DNA of 64,000 nucleotides, from NCBI RefSeq assembly GCF_001507645.1, contig NZ_CP013909.1:1674001-1738000 (forward strand). The letters run 5' to 3'. The translations under genes were made by a program, and so were the position numbers. The number at the start of each line of letters is the position of its first letter. Positions within the stretch are counted from its first letter, which is position 1. Below the pieces are notes generated by a model. The model did not search any database, was not told where the DNA came from, and was given only the letters and a program-made list of their open reading frames with translations. Of the stretch, positions 37,263 through 45,665 are shown in pieces. This stretch comes from Hymenobacter sedentarius (lineage in GTDB: Bacteria; Bacteroidota; Bacteroidia; Cytophagales; Hymenobacteraceae).

Positions 37263-38252
37263 TCAGCCCACCATCACGGCTTCGCTGCTGGCAATTTCCT
37301 GTAGAATCTCCAGCACCACGTCGGAGGTTTCGGCATCTACCAGGCGGGTGCGCCAGGCTTTGGCGCCCTCCAGCCCGCGGAAATAGTGGGCGTAATGGCG
37401 GCGCATTTCGAAGATGCCCACTTTGGGGCCCTTCCACTCAATGCTCTTATCGAAGTGCATCTGGCACACGGCCACCCGCTCTTCCAGCGTGGGCGGGGCT
37501 AGTAGCTCGCCGGTGGCCACGTAGTGCTTGATTTCGCGGAAAATCCATGGGTAGCCAATGCTGGCGCGGCCCACCATCACGCCGTCGACGCCGTAGCGGT
37601 TCTGGTATTCCTTGGCTTTTTCGGGCGAGGTGATGTCGCCGTTGCCGAAGATGGGGATGTGGATGCGCGGGTTGTCCTTGATTTTGGCGATGAGGCGCCA
37701 GTCGGCCTCGCCCTTGTAGAGCTGCACGCGGGTGCGGCCATGCACGGTGAGGGCCGCGATGCCGATGTCCTGCAGGCGCTCGGCCACTTCCTCCACGTTT
37801 TTGGTGCCGTCGTCCCAGCCCAGGCGGGTTTTCACCGTCACGGGCAGATGGGTGTTGCGGATGACGGCGGCCGTCATCTCTACCATCTTGGGCACGTCGC
37901 GCAGCAGCGCGGCCCCGGCGCCCCGGCAGGCCACCTGCTTCACCGGGCAGCCGTAGTTGATGTCAATCAGGTCGGGGCCGGCCTCGGTGCTGATGGCCGC
38001 GCACTCGCCCATAGTTTCCACATCGGAGCCGAAGAGCTGAATGCCGATGGGCCGCTCGTAGTCAAACACATCGAGCTTCTTGCGGCTCTTGGCCGCGGCC
38101 CGAATCAGGCCTTCCGACGAAATGAATTCGGTGTACATCAAATCAGCCCCGTTGGCCTTGCACACTGCGCGGAAGGGTGGGTCGCTCACGTCCTCCATGG
38201 GAGCGAGCAAAAGCGGGAAGTCGGGGAGCTGGATGTTGCCTATTTTAACCAC
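37263..38252 (-). CDS. dusB: tRNA-dihydrouridine synthase B
   Basis: A 329-residue FMN enzyme that reduces uridines in the tRNA D-loop with NADPH. It opens with LLLAPMEDVSDPPFRAVCK, the catalytic Cys102 lies in DINYGCPVKQVACRGAGAAL, tRNA- and FMN-contacting residues lie in LPVTVKTRLGWD and LTVHGRTR, and the phosphate loop is IPIFGNGDI with DGVMVGRASIGYPW. A second cysteine (Cys109) follows the catalytic one. The start is GTG at 38252. It is flanked on both sides by copies of the GTCATGCTGAGC repeat. Confidence 0.95.
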   Translation of the reverse strand: MVKIGNIQLPDFPLLLAPMEDVSDPPFRAVCKANGADLMYTEFISSEGLIRAAAKSRKKLDVFDYERPIGIQLFGSDVETMGECAAISTEAGPDLIDINYGCPVKQVACRGAGAALLRDVPKMVEMTAAVIRNTHLPVTVKTRLGWDDGTKNVEEVAERLQDIGIAALTVHGRTRVQLYKGEADWRLIAKIKDNPRIHIPIFGNGDITSPEKAKEYQNRYGVDGVMVGRASIGYPWIFREIKHYVATGELLAPPTLEERVAVCQMHFDKSIEWKGPKVGIFEMRRHYAHYFRGLEGAKAWRTRLVDAETSDVVLEILQEIASSEAVMVG

Positions 38253-38272
38253 TGGGTATACGTTTTATTGTA

Positions 38273-38373
38273 GAACGTCATGCTGAGCGCAGCCGAAGCA
38301 TCTCGCTCGCTTGGTTCAACGATTGAATTACTATTGCACGCGAGATGCTTCGGCTGCGCTCAGCATGACGTTC
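38273..38373. repeat. GTCATGCTGAGC-family inverted repeat
   Basis: The most regular copy: GAACGTCATGCTGAGCGCAG...GAAGCATCTC against GAGATGCTTCGGCTGCGCTC...GACGTTC, with matching centres (GCAGC/GCTGC). The loop has CAACGATTGAATTACTATTG, as at 12300. It lies between the divergent dusB and CPBP genes, about 20 bp from the dusB start. Confidence 0.88.
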
Positions 38374-38448
38374 TCGTTTGCTTGTTTTAAACAAGCCTAA
38401 AGTTAAAAACTGCGGTAAATTTACGCCCTTCCCAACTAGTCCCCGTCC

Positions 38449-39435
38449 ATGAAAGGTTTCCTGCCCCGTGCACTGCACCCTGGCCTTCAGATATTGATGC
38501 TGCTGGTGCTGCTGGTGGCCGGCGCCTGCGTGGGCTACGCCGTGATATTTGCCTGGGCCAAGGTTGGGTTTGGGCTCTCGGTGCCGGAAGTGAGCAAGGT
38601 GATGACCTACCCCGCGGCCTTCCCACAAGGCTGGGGCCTGCTGATGATGGCACAGGGGGTGCTGTTGTTTTCGGCTTGCGCGGGTGGCGCGCTGGCGCTG
38701 GCCTCGGCCTTGGGCTACAGCTGGGCCGAGTACTTCAACCCCCGGCGGCTGGGCGCGGGCTGGTGGCTGGTGGCCGCGGCCTTGCTCATTGTGGTCATTT
38801 TGCCCTTCATGTCCACCCTCATTGCCTGGAATGCGGCTGTGCATTTCCCCGCTGTACTGCACGAGTTTGAGGTGTGGGCCCGGGCCAGCGAAGACCGCGC
38901 CCAGAACATCACCCAGTTTCTCACGCGCTTCAGCACCAACGGGCGTTTCCTGGCGGCGCTTTTGGTCATTGCGCTGGTGCCGGCCGTGAGCGAGGAGCTG
39001 GTGTTTCGCGGCGTGATTCAGAAAAACCTGGTGCGCTGGTTTTCGCCGCACGTGGGTGTGTGGCTGGGGGCGGCCATTTTCAGCGCCATTCACTTTCAGT
39101 TTTTTGGGTTTGTGCCCCGGTTTGTGCTGGGGCTGGTGTTGGGCTATTTGTACCTCTGGAGCGGCAATATTCTGGTGAGCATGGCCGCGCACTTCACCCA
39201 GAATGCCTTTCAGCTTCTGATTCTGTACCTCACCCAGCACGGCCATTTCGGCTGGGGCTTCGACCCCGATGCCACCGAGGCGCTGCCGTGGTGGCTGGTG
39301 GTGCCGTCGGCGCTGCTCAGCGTGGGGCTGCTTTATTTTCTGCAGGAGCGCATGAGCGCACCGGCCGCTCCCACCCACATGCTCACGCTTAGCCACCGCG
39401 GCATCGAGGTGCGCAGCCCCAAGCCCTCGGCCTAG
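38449..39435 (+). CDS. CPBP family intramembrane metalloprotease
   Basis: A 328-residue protein with about eight hydrophobic helices. The Abi/CAAX-protease motifs are EELVFRGVI (EExxxR) and FSAIHFQFFGF (FxxxH), with the last motif in HFTQNAFQ. These glutamyl/His intramembrane enzymes process prenylated or bacteriocin-like peptides, or have other roles; no substrate gene is nearby. A cytoplasmic tail of some 30 residues follows the last helix. It is followed within 14 bp by cdsA and is probably cotranscribed with it. Confidence 0.88.
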   Translation: MKGFLPRALHPGLQILMLLVLLVAGACVGYAVIFAWAKVGFGLSVPEVSKVMTYPAAFPQGWGLLMMAQGVLLFSACAGGALALASALGYSWAEYFNPRRLGAGWWLVAAALLIVVILPFMSTLIAWNAAVHFPAVLHEFEVWARASEDRAQNITQFLTRFSTNGRFLAALLVIALVPAVSEELVFRGVIQKNLVRWFSPHVGVWLGAAIFSAIHFQFFGFVPRFVLGLVLGYLYLWSGNILVSMAAHFTQNAFQLLILYLTQHGHFGWGFDPDATEALPWWLVVPSALLSVGLLYFLQERMSAPAAPTHMLTLSHRGIEVRSPKPSA

Positions 39436-39448
39436 CGCCGCGGCCCAG

Positions 39449-40420
39449 TTGTCTTTATTTCCTCCTTATCCTTCCGAGTTGTCCGATTCTACGCCTCCGA
39501 TTACCCCTGTTTCACCTGCTCCCACCGATACCAAGCCTGGCCCCAGCAACCTGCGCCTGCGGGTCATCTACGGCGTAATTGGCGCCGCGCTGCTGCTGGG
39601 CAGCGTCTGGTTTAGCCCCTGGACGTTTGGGCTGTTTTTCGCCTTTGTGCAGGCGGTGATGCTGTGGGAGTTCTACCGGATGATGCGGGGCAGCGGCTTG
39701 CACCCCGCCGGGGTGTTGGGCATCGGCACTGGGTGGCTGCTGTTTGTGGGCACGTTCTGGTTTGCGCACACCGGGTACGGCCCATCCGGCTTGGTCGATT
39801 CGTTGGAATCGTTCTTTAGCGCCATCAACGGCTTGTACCTACGCCTGCTCTGGTCGGGCTTGGCGGTGCTGGTTCCGGTGCTACTGGTGCTGCGGGAGCT
39901 GCTGCTCTGGCCGCGCTATCCCAGCCCTTTTGGCAACGTGGGCGCGGCCCTGGCAGGCCTGTTTTACATTGGGCTGCCCATGGCCTTGCTGCCGCTGCTG
40001 GCCCAGGGCGAAGGCGGCTACGACTACCGCCGCATATTCGCCCTGCTCTTCCTCATCTGGGCTTCTGACATTGGCGCGTATGCCGCCGGCCGAACCCTGG
40101 GCAAGCACAAAATGGCCCCCAACATCTCGCCCGGCAAAACCTGGGAAGGCTGGGTGGGCGGTTTTCTGCTCACTCTGGCCGTGGGGTGGGCGCTGGGCTA
40201 CCTATTGCCCGATATGCCGCTGGTCCACCGGCTGGCTGCGGCGGGCGTGGTGGCCATTTTTGCCCCCATTGGTGATCTGGCCGAATCCATGCTCAAGCGC
40301 AGCATGGGCGTGAAGGATTCGGGCAGCATTATGCCCGGCCACGGCGGCCTGCTCGACCGGTTCGATGCCTTCCTGCTGGTGCTGCCCATGCTGGCGCTGC
40401 TGCAGCTGCTGGCGGGGTAA
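39449..40420 (+). CDS. cdsA: Phosphatidate cytidylyltransferase
   Basis: A 323-residue inner-membrane enzyme that makes CDP-diacylglycerol from CTP and phosphatidate. The CDP-diglyceride synthase signature is near the C-terminus (MLKRSMGVKDSGSIMPGHGG followed by LLDRFDAF), with the partner Asp in LLFLIWASDIGAYAAGR and SPGKTWEGWVGG. About eight helices are seen. No ATG opens the frame: the likely start is TTG at 39449, 14 bp after the CPBP gene. It works upstream of phosphatidylserine decarboxylase at 42257, so both phosphatidylethanolamine steps are close by. Confidence 0.92.
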   Translation: MSLFPPYPSELSDSTPPITPVSPAPTDTKPGPSNLRLRVIYGVIGAALLLGSVWFSPWTFGLFFAFVQAVMLWEFYRMMRGSGLHPAGVLGIGTGWLLFVGTFWFAHTGYGPSGLVDSLESFFSAINGLYLRLLWSGLAVLVPVLLVLRELLLWPRYPSPFGNVGAALAGLFYIGLPMALLPLLAQGEGGYDYRRIFALLFLIWASDIGAYAAGRTLGKHKMAPNISPGKTWEGWVGGFLLTLAVGWALGYLLPDMPLVHRLAAAGVVAIFAPIGDLAESMLKRSMGVKDSGSIMPGHGGLLDRFDAFLLVLPMLALLQLLAG

Positions 40421-40430
40421 GAGGAACATC

Positions 40431-40608
40431 TGCCATGGCGAGCGCAGCGCGGCAATCCGTCCTCTCTTTGTGATCAACCCAAAGGATTCGAAAAGCCTCG
40501 GTACTGCGCAGTGCCGAGGTTTTTTGCTGTTGAATAAATTGCGTTGTGGCAAAAGGGCGTTGGTCACGGGTAGAGAGGAAGGATTGCCGCGCTGCGCTCG
40601 CAATGACA
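40431..40608. repeat. GTCATTGCGAG-family inverted repeat enclosing a terminator
   Basis: Left arm 40431-40467 (GGCGAGCGCAGCGCGGCAAT then CCGTCCTCTCT), right arm 40572-40608 (AGAGAGGAAGGATTGCCGCG then CTGCGCTCGCAATGACA). The same family occurs at 59807-59978 with different centre bases. Confidence 0.85.
40491..40526. terminator. Rho-independent terminator after cdsA
   Basis: AAAAGCCTCGGTACTGCGCA pairs back on itself through GTGCCGAGGTTTTTT. It sits inside the loop of the repeat at 40431-40608 and has T-runs in both directions. Confidence 0.88.
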
Positions 40609-40792
40609 GGCTGATTGCTGTGGGCTGCGGCTTAGCGAGAAAAGCCTGAGCCGTCTCACAATGAAAAACTTGCAGAAAACGCCGCAAACGTTTGCACCCA
40701 ATTCACCTTTCATCCTGGCAAAACCAATACCTTTGCGGCCCTAAACCGTACGCACACTCCCACCCAACACTTTCCCACTAACCATATCCCGA

Positions 40793-42079
40793 ATGGCAAC
40801 CCATACCGTGTATAAAGAGCCGGCTCCGATAATGGACCGCGAAAATCCGCTCGAATCGATGATGTCGCGCTTCAACATTGCGGCGGACATTCTGGGGCTC
40901 GACGATGCAACGTACAACGTGCTCAAAGCACCGGATAAGCAAGTGATTGTGAATATTCCGGTGACGATGGACGACGGCAATATCCGGGTTTTTGAGGGCT
41001 ACCGCGTTATTCACAACACAATTCTGGGGCCGAGCAAAGGCGGTATTCGTTACGACGTAAACGTGCACCTCGACGAGGTGAAGGCCCTCGCGGCCTGGAT
41101 GACCTGGAAGTGCGCCGTGGTTGACATCCCGTACGGCGGAGCAAAAGGCGGCATCATCTGTGACCCCACCAAAATGAGCGCCGGCGAGATTGAGCGCATG
41201 ACCCGCGGCTATACCCTGGCCCTGAAGGACATCTTCGGCCCCGACCGCGACATTCCGGCTCCCGATATGGGCACCGGTCCCCGCGAAATGGCCTGGCTGA
41301 TGGACGAATTCTCCAAGACCAACGGCATGACCTCGCCGGCTGTGGTAACGGGCAAGCCCCTGGTAATGGGCGGCTCGCTGGGCCGCACCGAGGCCACCGG
41401 CCGCGGCGTAATGGTATCGGCCCTGGCCGCCCTCAAAAAGCTGGGCCTGAAGCCGACCGACGTATCGGCGGCCATCCAAGGCTTTGGCAACGTGGGTTCC
41501 TGGGCAGCGATTCTGCTACATGCTCAGGGCGTTAAAATCAAGGGCGTATCCGACATCTCGGGCGCTTACTGGAACGAGGCCGGCATCAACATCGACGAGG
41601 CAGTAGCTTACAAAAACGCTCACAACGGCCGCCTCGAAGGCTTCGAAGGCGCCACGCCGATGGACCCCAACGACCTGCTGATATCCGACGTGGACATGAT
41701 TGTGCCCGCCGCGGTTGAGGACGTGATTACGGAGCACAACGCCCACAAAATCAAAGCCAAGCTGATTGTGGAAGGCGCCAACGGCCCCACCTCGGCCTCG
41801 GCCGACCCGATTATTAACGAGAAGGGCATCATGGTGGTGCCGGACATCCTCGCCAACTCTGGGGGCGTTACGGTGTCGTACTTCGAGTGGGTGCAGAACA
41901 AGCAGGGCTTCAAATGGAGCCTGGACATGGTGACCGAGCGCGCCGACCGCATCATGTCGGATGCGTTTGAGAAAGTGTACCAGACCAGCCAGAAATACAA
42001 GATTCCGATGCGCATCGCGGCCTACGTCGTGGCCATCGACAAAGTAGCCCAGACCTACAAGTTCCGCGGCGGCTTCTAA
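40793..42079 (+). CDS. Glu/Leu/Phe/Val dehydrogenase (glutamate dehydrogenase)
   Basis: A 428-residue cytoplasmic dehydrogenase that interconverts glutamate and 2-oxoglutarate plus ammonia. GPSKGGIRYDVNVHLDEV, MTWKCAVVDIPYGGAKGGI with the catalytic lysine, PAPDMGTGPREMAWLMDEF and the Rossmann segment AIQGFGNVGSWAAILLHAQG are all in place, and the C-terminal SYFEWVQNKQGFKW is typical of RocG/GudB-like catabolic enzymes. A -7 element TACCTTTG lies 58 bases upstream. A hairpin terminator follows at 42167. Confidence 0.95.
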   Translation: MATHTVYKEPAPIMDRENPLESMMSRFNIAADILGLDDATYNVLKAPDKQVIVNIPVTMDDGNIRVFEGYRVIHNTILGPSKGGIRYDVNVHLDEVKALAAWMTWKCAVVDIPYGGAKGGIICDPTKMSAGEIERMTRGYTLALKDIFGPDRDIPAPDMGTGPREMAWLMDEFSKTNGMTSPAVVTGKPLVMGGSLGRTEATGRGVMVSALAALKKLGLKPTDVSAAIQGFGNVGSWAAILLHAQGVKIKGVSDISGAYWNEAGINIDEAVAYKNAHNGRLEGFEGATPMDPNDLLISDVDMIVPAAVEDVITEHNAHKIKAKLIVEGANGPTSASADPIINEKGIMVVPDILANSGGVTVSYFEWVQNKQGFKWSLDMVTERADRIMSDAFEKVYQTSQKYKIPMRIAAYVVAIDKVAQTYKFRGGF

Positions 42080-42166
42080 AAACATAACCCCAACCGTTGG
42101 CGCTGGTATTGCGTTAATCCGGTTGAAGGCAGCGTCCAGCCTATGCTGGGCGCCCTTAGCGAACAT

Positions 42167-42207
42167 ACGGCCCACTTTACCCGTTGCGGTAAGGTGGGCC
42201 GTTGTTT
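42167..42207 (+). terminator. Hairpin terminator after glutamate dehydrogenase
   Basis: ACGGCCCACTTTACC (42167-42181) pairs with GGTAAGGTGGGCCGT (42188-42202) and is followed by TGTTT. A smaller hairpin, GCGTCCAGC/GCTGGGCGC, lies just upstream at 42131-42154. Confidence 0.8.
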
Positions 42208-42256
42208 AGAAAGAGGGCTTTAACTTGCACCCCCGGCGGCCCGTTTCGCAATTCGC

Positions 42257-42922
42257 ATGAAGATTCACAAAGAAGGAAGACGTATCCTATTCGTCACGCT
42301 GCTGGTTTTGCTGGCGCTCAACTTATTGGTATTTCAGTTTAATAAGGGTGCCGACTTGGTGAACCGGCTATTTGCCGGGGCCACGGTCATTGTCTTCTTG
42401 TTGATTCTGCAGTTTTTTCGGAGTCCGTTCCGCCACCTGTTCACCCACGAAGACCTGCTGCTGGCCCCCGCCGATGGCAAGGTGGTGGTGATTGAAAACG
42501 TGTTCGAGCCCGAGTATTTTGAGGATGAGCGCAAGCAAATCAGCATCTTCATGTCGCCCATCAACGTGCACGTGACGCGCAACCCGATTTCGGGCATCGT
42601 GAAATACTTCAAGTACCACCCCGGCAACTACCTAGTGGCCTGGCACCCCAAAAGCAGCTCGCAGAACGAGCGCACCACCGTGGTGGTAGAAAGCGACGCC
42701 GGCCCGCTGGTGCTGTTCCGCCAGATTGCGGGGGCCATGGCCCGCCGCATCGTGTGGTACGTGAACGAAGGCGACGAAGTGAGCCAGGGCGAGGAGTTTG
42801 GCTTTATCAAGTTCGGCTCCCGCGTCGACGTCTTTGTGCCGCTCGATACCGAAGTAAAAGTGGAATTGGGCCAGAAAGTAAAAGGCGGGGAAACCGTGAT
42901 TTGCCAGCTCAAAGTGCAGTAA
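42257..42922 (+). CDS. psd: Phosphatidylserine decarboxylase family protein
   Basis: A 221-residue membrane-associated enzyme converting phosphatidylserine to phosphatidylethanolamine. Two N-terminal helices (14-30, 34-53) are followed by FFRSPFRHLFTHEDLLLAPA, the catalytic strand ISIFMSPINVHVTRNPISG, and the self-cleavage region GFIKFGSRVDVFVPLD, where the Gly-Ser bond yields the pyruvoyl group. It is the short PSD-like form (asd/psd type II) of Bacteroidota. A hairpin terminator follows at 42945. The substrate arises through cdsA (39449). Confidence 0.93.
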   Translation: MKIHKEGRRILFVTLLVLLALNLLVFQFNKGADLVNRLFAGATVIVFLLILQFFRSPFRHLFTHEDLLLAPADGKVVVIENVFEPEYFEDERKQISIFMSPINVHVTRNPISGIVKYFKYHPGNYLVAWHPKSSSQNERTTVVVESDAGPLVLFRQIAGAMARRIVWYVNEGDEVSQGEEFGFIKFGSRVDVFVPLDTEVKVELGQKVKGGETVICQLKVQ

Positions 42923-42944
42923 ACTCTACGAGCCTGTTGAGCTA

Positions 42945-42980
42945 AAAAAGCCCGGCTGCATCGCTGCAGCCGGGCTTTTT
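42945..42980. terminator. Rho-independent terminator after psd
   Basis: A 16-base stem (AAAAAGCCCGGCTGCA with its complement) around the loop TCGC, usable in both directions, between the convergent psd and glutathionylspermidine synthase-like genes. Confidence 0.92.
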
Positions 42981-43038
42981 GCGTAATGTTAGGCCTGATA
43001 AAAACTGGTGAAAAATTCGCCCTGGAGAAGCCCAGGAT

Positions 43039-44217
43039 TCAGCCCAGCAGGTGCGGCACAAACTCGGAGAGGTTGGTAATCAAGCCCGCCTCGCGCCGAA
43101 AGCCAATGGCGCAGGCCTCGCCCGCCCAGAAAACGCCCGCCTGGTACAAGCGCCCTTGCGCATCGGTGGGCAACTCAGCCCACCGCTGATAAAGCGAAGG
43201 CTGGTGGGCAAACTCGCCCGGTACTTCCAGGCTGGCGGTGCCGTTGGGCTGGATTTCCGCCACGTTCTGGCCCTCGCGCCCATAAAAAGGCTTGCGCACG
43301 TGGTGCCCCGGCAGGGCAGCCAGGCTGGCTTCGAGCAGCAGCGGGTGGTGTGGAAATACGTCCCAGAGATGTGCCAGCAGGCCTTTGCTCTGGAAAAGCA
43401 GGCAGTAGGCCGGGTTGGCAATCACCACGTTGCGCGTGAGCTGTAGCTGCCTGAGGTCGGCGGTGAGCTCGGGTTCTTCTTCGGCCAGGATTTCCCACGG
43501 CACGAGTTTGAACAGAAAGTCGAACCGCTGCCACTGCGCCGGGGCAGTTTCGGCCCAGATACCGCGGTCTTCGCCCTGCACCGAAACCTTCATGTCGTCG
43601 ATGGGGCAGATGTGCACGTCGGCAAAGCGGGCGGCGCGGGCAGCTTCGGCCAGCACGGCGCAGTTGGCTTCGTCTTCGGCGCTGCCCGGCAAGTACACGA
43701 GCAGGAGCGTGGCTTGCCGGTCGTTGCTGAGGGCGCGCCAGTGGCGGAACTGGTCTTCGAGGCACTCAAATAAGCCATTGGCCTGGCGGCCTTCGTCGGA
43801 CTGGCCGGCCGCTACCAGGCTGGCCCACTGCACCACGGCCGTTTCGGGCAGGCTGGTGGCCGTGTCGGCATTGAACTCCAGCAGCTTGGGGCCGTCCGGC
43901 GTCATTGCCAGGTCGAACCGGCCGTAGAGGTGCCAGTGGCGCTCGTCGTGCCAGGAGTGGCGCACCACCTCCCACAAGTTGGCGGGGATGGCCAGCTTCT
44001 GCAGCAACGCATCCGGTATTGGGTCGGGAATGGCCTCCACCAGCATGTCGTAAAGCGTGTCGGCGGCCTGCAGTAGGGTTTCGGCTTCACTCTCGGAGAG
44101 CTGCACGGCTTCGCGCGCCACGTAGTTCTGGCAGGCTTCCTCAATGGCCCAGTCCCAGCCGAGGGCGCGCACGGCCGGCGAGACATCGCCAGTGAGCGGG
44201 AGGAGGTTAATTTTCAT
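43039..44217 (-). CDS. Glutathionylspermidine synthase family protein (YgiC-like ATP-grasp)
   Basis: A 392-residue ATP-grasp ligase. The C-terminal synthase signature runs from FYGREGQNV and AGVFWAGEACAIGFRREAGL to TNLSEFVPHLLG; the centre has RFDLAMTPDGPKLLEFNADT and LLPLTGDVSPAVRALGWDWA opens the protein. Family members join glutathione to spermidine, but YgiC-type relatives without the amidase domain have no proven product. The start ATG (44217) lies inside the inverted repeat at 44213-44343. The lipoprotein gene upstream (44347) makes a pair like E. coli ygiB-ygiC. Confidence 0.88.
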   Translation of the reverse strand: MKINLLPLTGDVSPAVRALGWDWAIEEACQNYVAREAVQLSESEAETLLQAADTLYDMLVEAIPDPIPDALLQKLAIPANLWEVVRHSWHDERHWHLYGRFDLAMTPDGPKLLEFNADTATSLPETAVVQWASLVAAGQSDEGRQANGLFECLEDQFRHWRALSNDRQATLLLVYLPGSAEDEANCAVLAEAARAARFADVHICPIDDMKVSVQGEDRGIWAETAPAQWQRFDFLFKLVPWEILAEEEPELTADLRQLQLTRNVVIANPAYCLLFQSKGLLAHLWDVFPHHPLLLEASLAALPGHHVRKPFYGREGQNVAEIQPNGTASLEVPGEFAHQPSLYQRWAELPTDAQGRLYQAGVFWAGEACAIGFRREAGLITNLSEFVPHLLG

Positions 44218-44343
44218 TTAACAGTTATCAATTAACATTTAAAACTCAACGACTCGCACATCAAAATGCATAATGCCAGGCGCTTGTCGCCCATAAAACG
44301 GTAATCAACAACTGTTAAATGTTAATTGATAACTGTTAAATGA
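44213..44343. repeat. TTAACAGTTATCAATTAACA-family inverted repeat containing a start codon
   Basis: Left arm 44213-44241, right arm 44314-44343, the same sequence as the outer part of the repeat at 35716. The left arm supplies the ATG of the glutathionylspermidine synthase-like gene at 44217. The 72-base interior has no hairpin. Confidence 0.85.
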
Positions 44344-44346
44344 ATA

Positions 44347-45027
44347 TCACCCGCCAAACCCCCGGAAGCCGCCGCGGCTACCGAAGCGGCTGCTGCGACC
44401 GGACGGCGCACTGCTGCGGAAGCTGGGCCGGGGCGAGCTGCGCAGGGTGGAGCGGCTTTCCTGAATGCCGGCGTTGGGGGAGGTGCGGCCGCCCGCAAAG
44501 CCCCGGCCGAAGAAGCCGCGGCCCTGGTCCTGGCGCTCGCGGGCCACGTTGGCACGCCAGGTCTGGTTGCGCTGCAGCAAGCCTGGGTTGGCGTAGTAGC
44601 CGGGGTTGGGCGTGAGGAAGCGGCCAGCCATGTAGCCGATGCCGCTCCACATCAGCACGTCCATCATACCATTGCCCTGGGCGCGGTTTTCGGGGTTTGC
44701 GCGGCTGTAGTCCTGCATTTGGCGCTGCAGGGCCTGGCCTTGCAGGGTATCAATTTTGCCGTCGAAGTGGTGTAGAATGGCGGCTACCTCTTCCTTGCCG
44801 GCGGGGCGCTCGGCGGTAATCTTCCACTCACCGGGCTGCACCTCAGTCATTTCGGTGATAACGCCTTCGCTGTAGCTCTGGCCGCCCCAGCTGGCTTCGG
44901 CGCCATTCTCATCCGCGCGGTTGTTGTCGCTGGAGCAAGCCGGTACGGTGAGGCCCAGGCTGCTGGCGGCGGCCATCAGCAAAACGTTGCGGCGCCAGTC
45001 GCCGAGGGGATGGAAATGCTTTTTCAT
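44347..45027 (-). CDS. UPF0323-like lipoprotein (YgiB-like partner)
   Basis: A 226-residue protein. Residues 12-31 form a signal peptide ending in TVPACSSDN with the lipid-attachment Cys31. The middle (ILHHFDGKIDTLQGQALQRQ through MMDVLMWSGIGYMAGRFLTP) matches my recollection of UPF0323 lipoproteins, and the tail is Arg/Ser/Gly/Phe-rich (RSSRFGSRGGFRGFGG). In many bacteria this family is paired with the YgiC-type ATP-grasp protein, as here. Its role is unknown; a cell-envelope function is likely. The intervening repeat suggests the pair may have two promoters. Confidence 0.8.
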   Translation of the reverse strand: MKKHFHPLGDWRRNVLLMAAASSLGLTVPACSSDNNRADENGAEASWGGQSYSEGVITEMTEVQPGEWKITAERPAGKEEVAAILHHFDGKIDTLQGQALQRQMQDYSRANPENRAQGNGMMDVLMWSGIGYMAGRFLTPNPGYYANPGLLQRNQTWRANVARERQDQGRGFFGRGFAGGRTSPNAGIQESRSTLRSSPRPSFRSSAPSGRSSRFGSRGGFRGFGG

Positions 45028-45071
45028 GGAAGTACGCAGAAAAACAAGGTGCCTGAGACCGCAATGTTAGC

Positions 45072-45554
45072 TTAAAACCACTGGGCTGCCAGCTGCATGA
45101 GCTGCTCCAGCGCCGCCTGGTCGGCTTGGTCGAAGTCGTTGAGCTGGTCGCTGTCCACATCGAGCACGGCTACCACGCGGCCGTCTTTCAGAATGGGCAC
45201 CACAATTTCCGATTTAGAATCGGAGCTGCAGGCAATGTGGCCGGGGAAGGCGTCTACGTCGGGCACCAGCATGGTTTGGGCCTGCGCCCAGCTGGCGCCG
45301 CACACGCCCTTGCCGTGTCGAATGCGGGTGCACGCAATCGGGCCCTGGAAGGGGCCCAGCACCAGCTCATCGCCTTTCACCAGGTAGAAGCCTACCCAGA
45401 AAAACCCGAAGGCCTGCCGCAGCGCCGCCGCGGTATTGGCCAGGTTGGCGGTCAGGTCCGGCTCGCCGGTGGTGAGGGCTTCGATTTGTGGCAGCAGCTG
45501 CTGGTATTGCTCGGCTTTGGTGAGCGTGGTGTCGAGGGTGAGGTTTTCAGCCAT
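45072..45554 (-). CDS. msrC: Free methionine-(R)-sulfoxide reductase (GAF domain)
   Basis: A 160-residue single GAF-domain enzyme that reduces free methionine-R-sulfoxide. Three cysteines match the family: Cys85 in GPIACTRIRHGKG, Cys95 in GKGVCGASWA and Cys119 in FPGHIACSSDSKSE, with the following SEIVVPI strand. The N-terminal FFWVGFYLVKGDELVLGPFQ is also typical. It probably repairs oxidised methionine in the cytoplasm and draws on thioredoxin. The element TACCTTCC ends two bases before the ATG on the minus strand. Confidence 0.93.
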   Translation of the reverse strand: MAENLTLDTTLTKAEQYQQLLPQIEALTTGEPDLTANLANTAAALRQAFGFFWVGFYLVKGDELVLGPFQGPIACTRIRHGKGVCGASWAQAQTMLVPDVDAFPGHIACSSDSKSEIVVPILKDGRVVAVLDVDSDQLNDFDQADQAALEQLMQLAAQWF

Positions 45555-45665
45555 GAGGAAGGTAGCGCGAATAGGAAAAATCGCGCGGTTGAGGAGGTTG
45601 ACAAAGGGTTATTCGCTGAGTTGGGCTGCGCATTACAGTTAATGCTTGCGCGGCCCTAGCTCGCA

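Larger units (their letters stand above)
40421..40792. other. 372 bp intergenic region: repeat, terminator and promoter
   Basis: Holds the GTCATTGCGAG-family inverted repeat with its enclosed terminator (40431-40608), and upstream of the dehydrogenase a TACCTTTG element at 40728-40735, some 58 bases before the ATG. No gene is seen. Confidence 0.7.
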
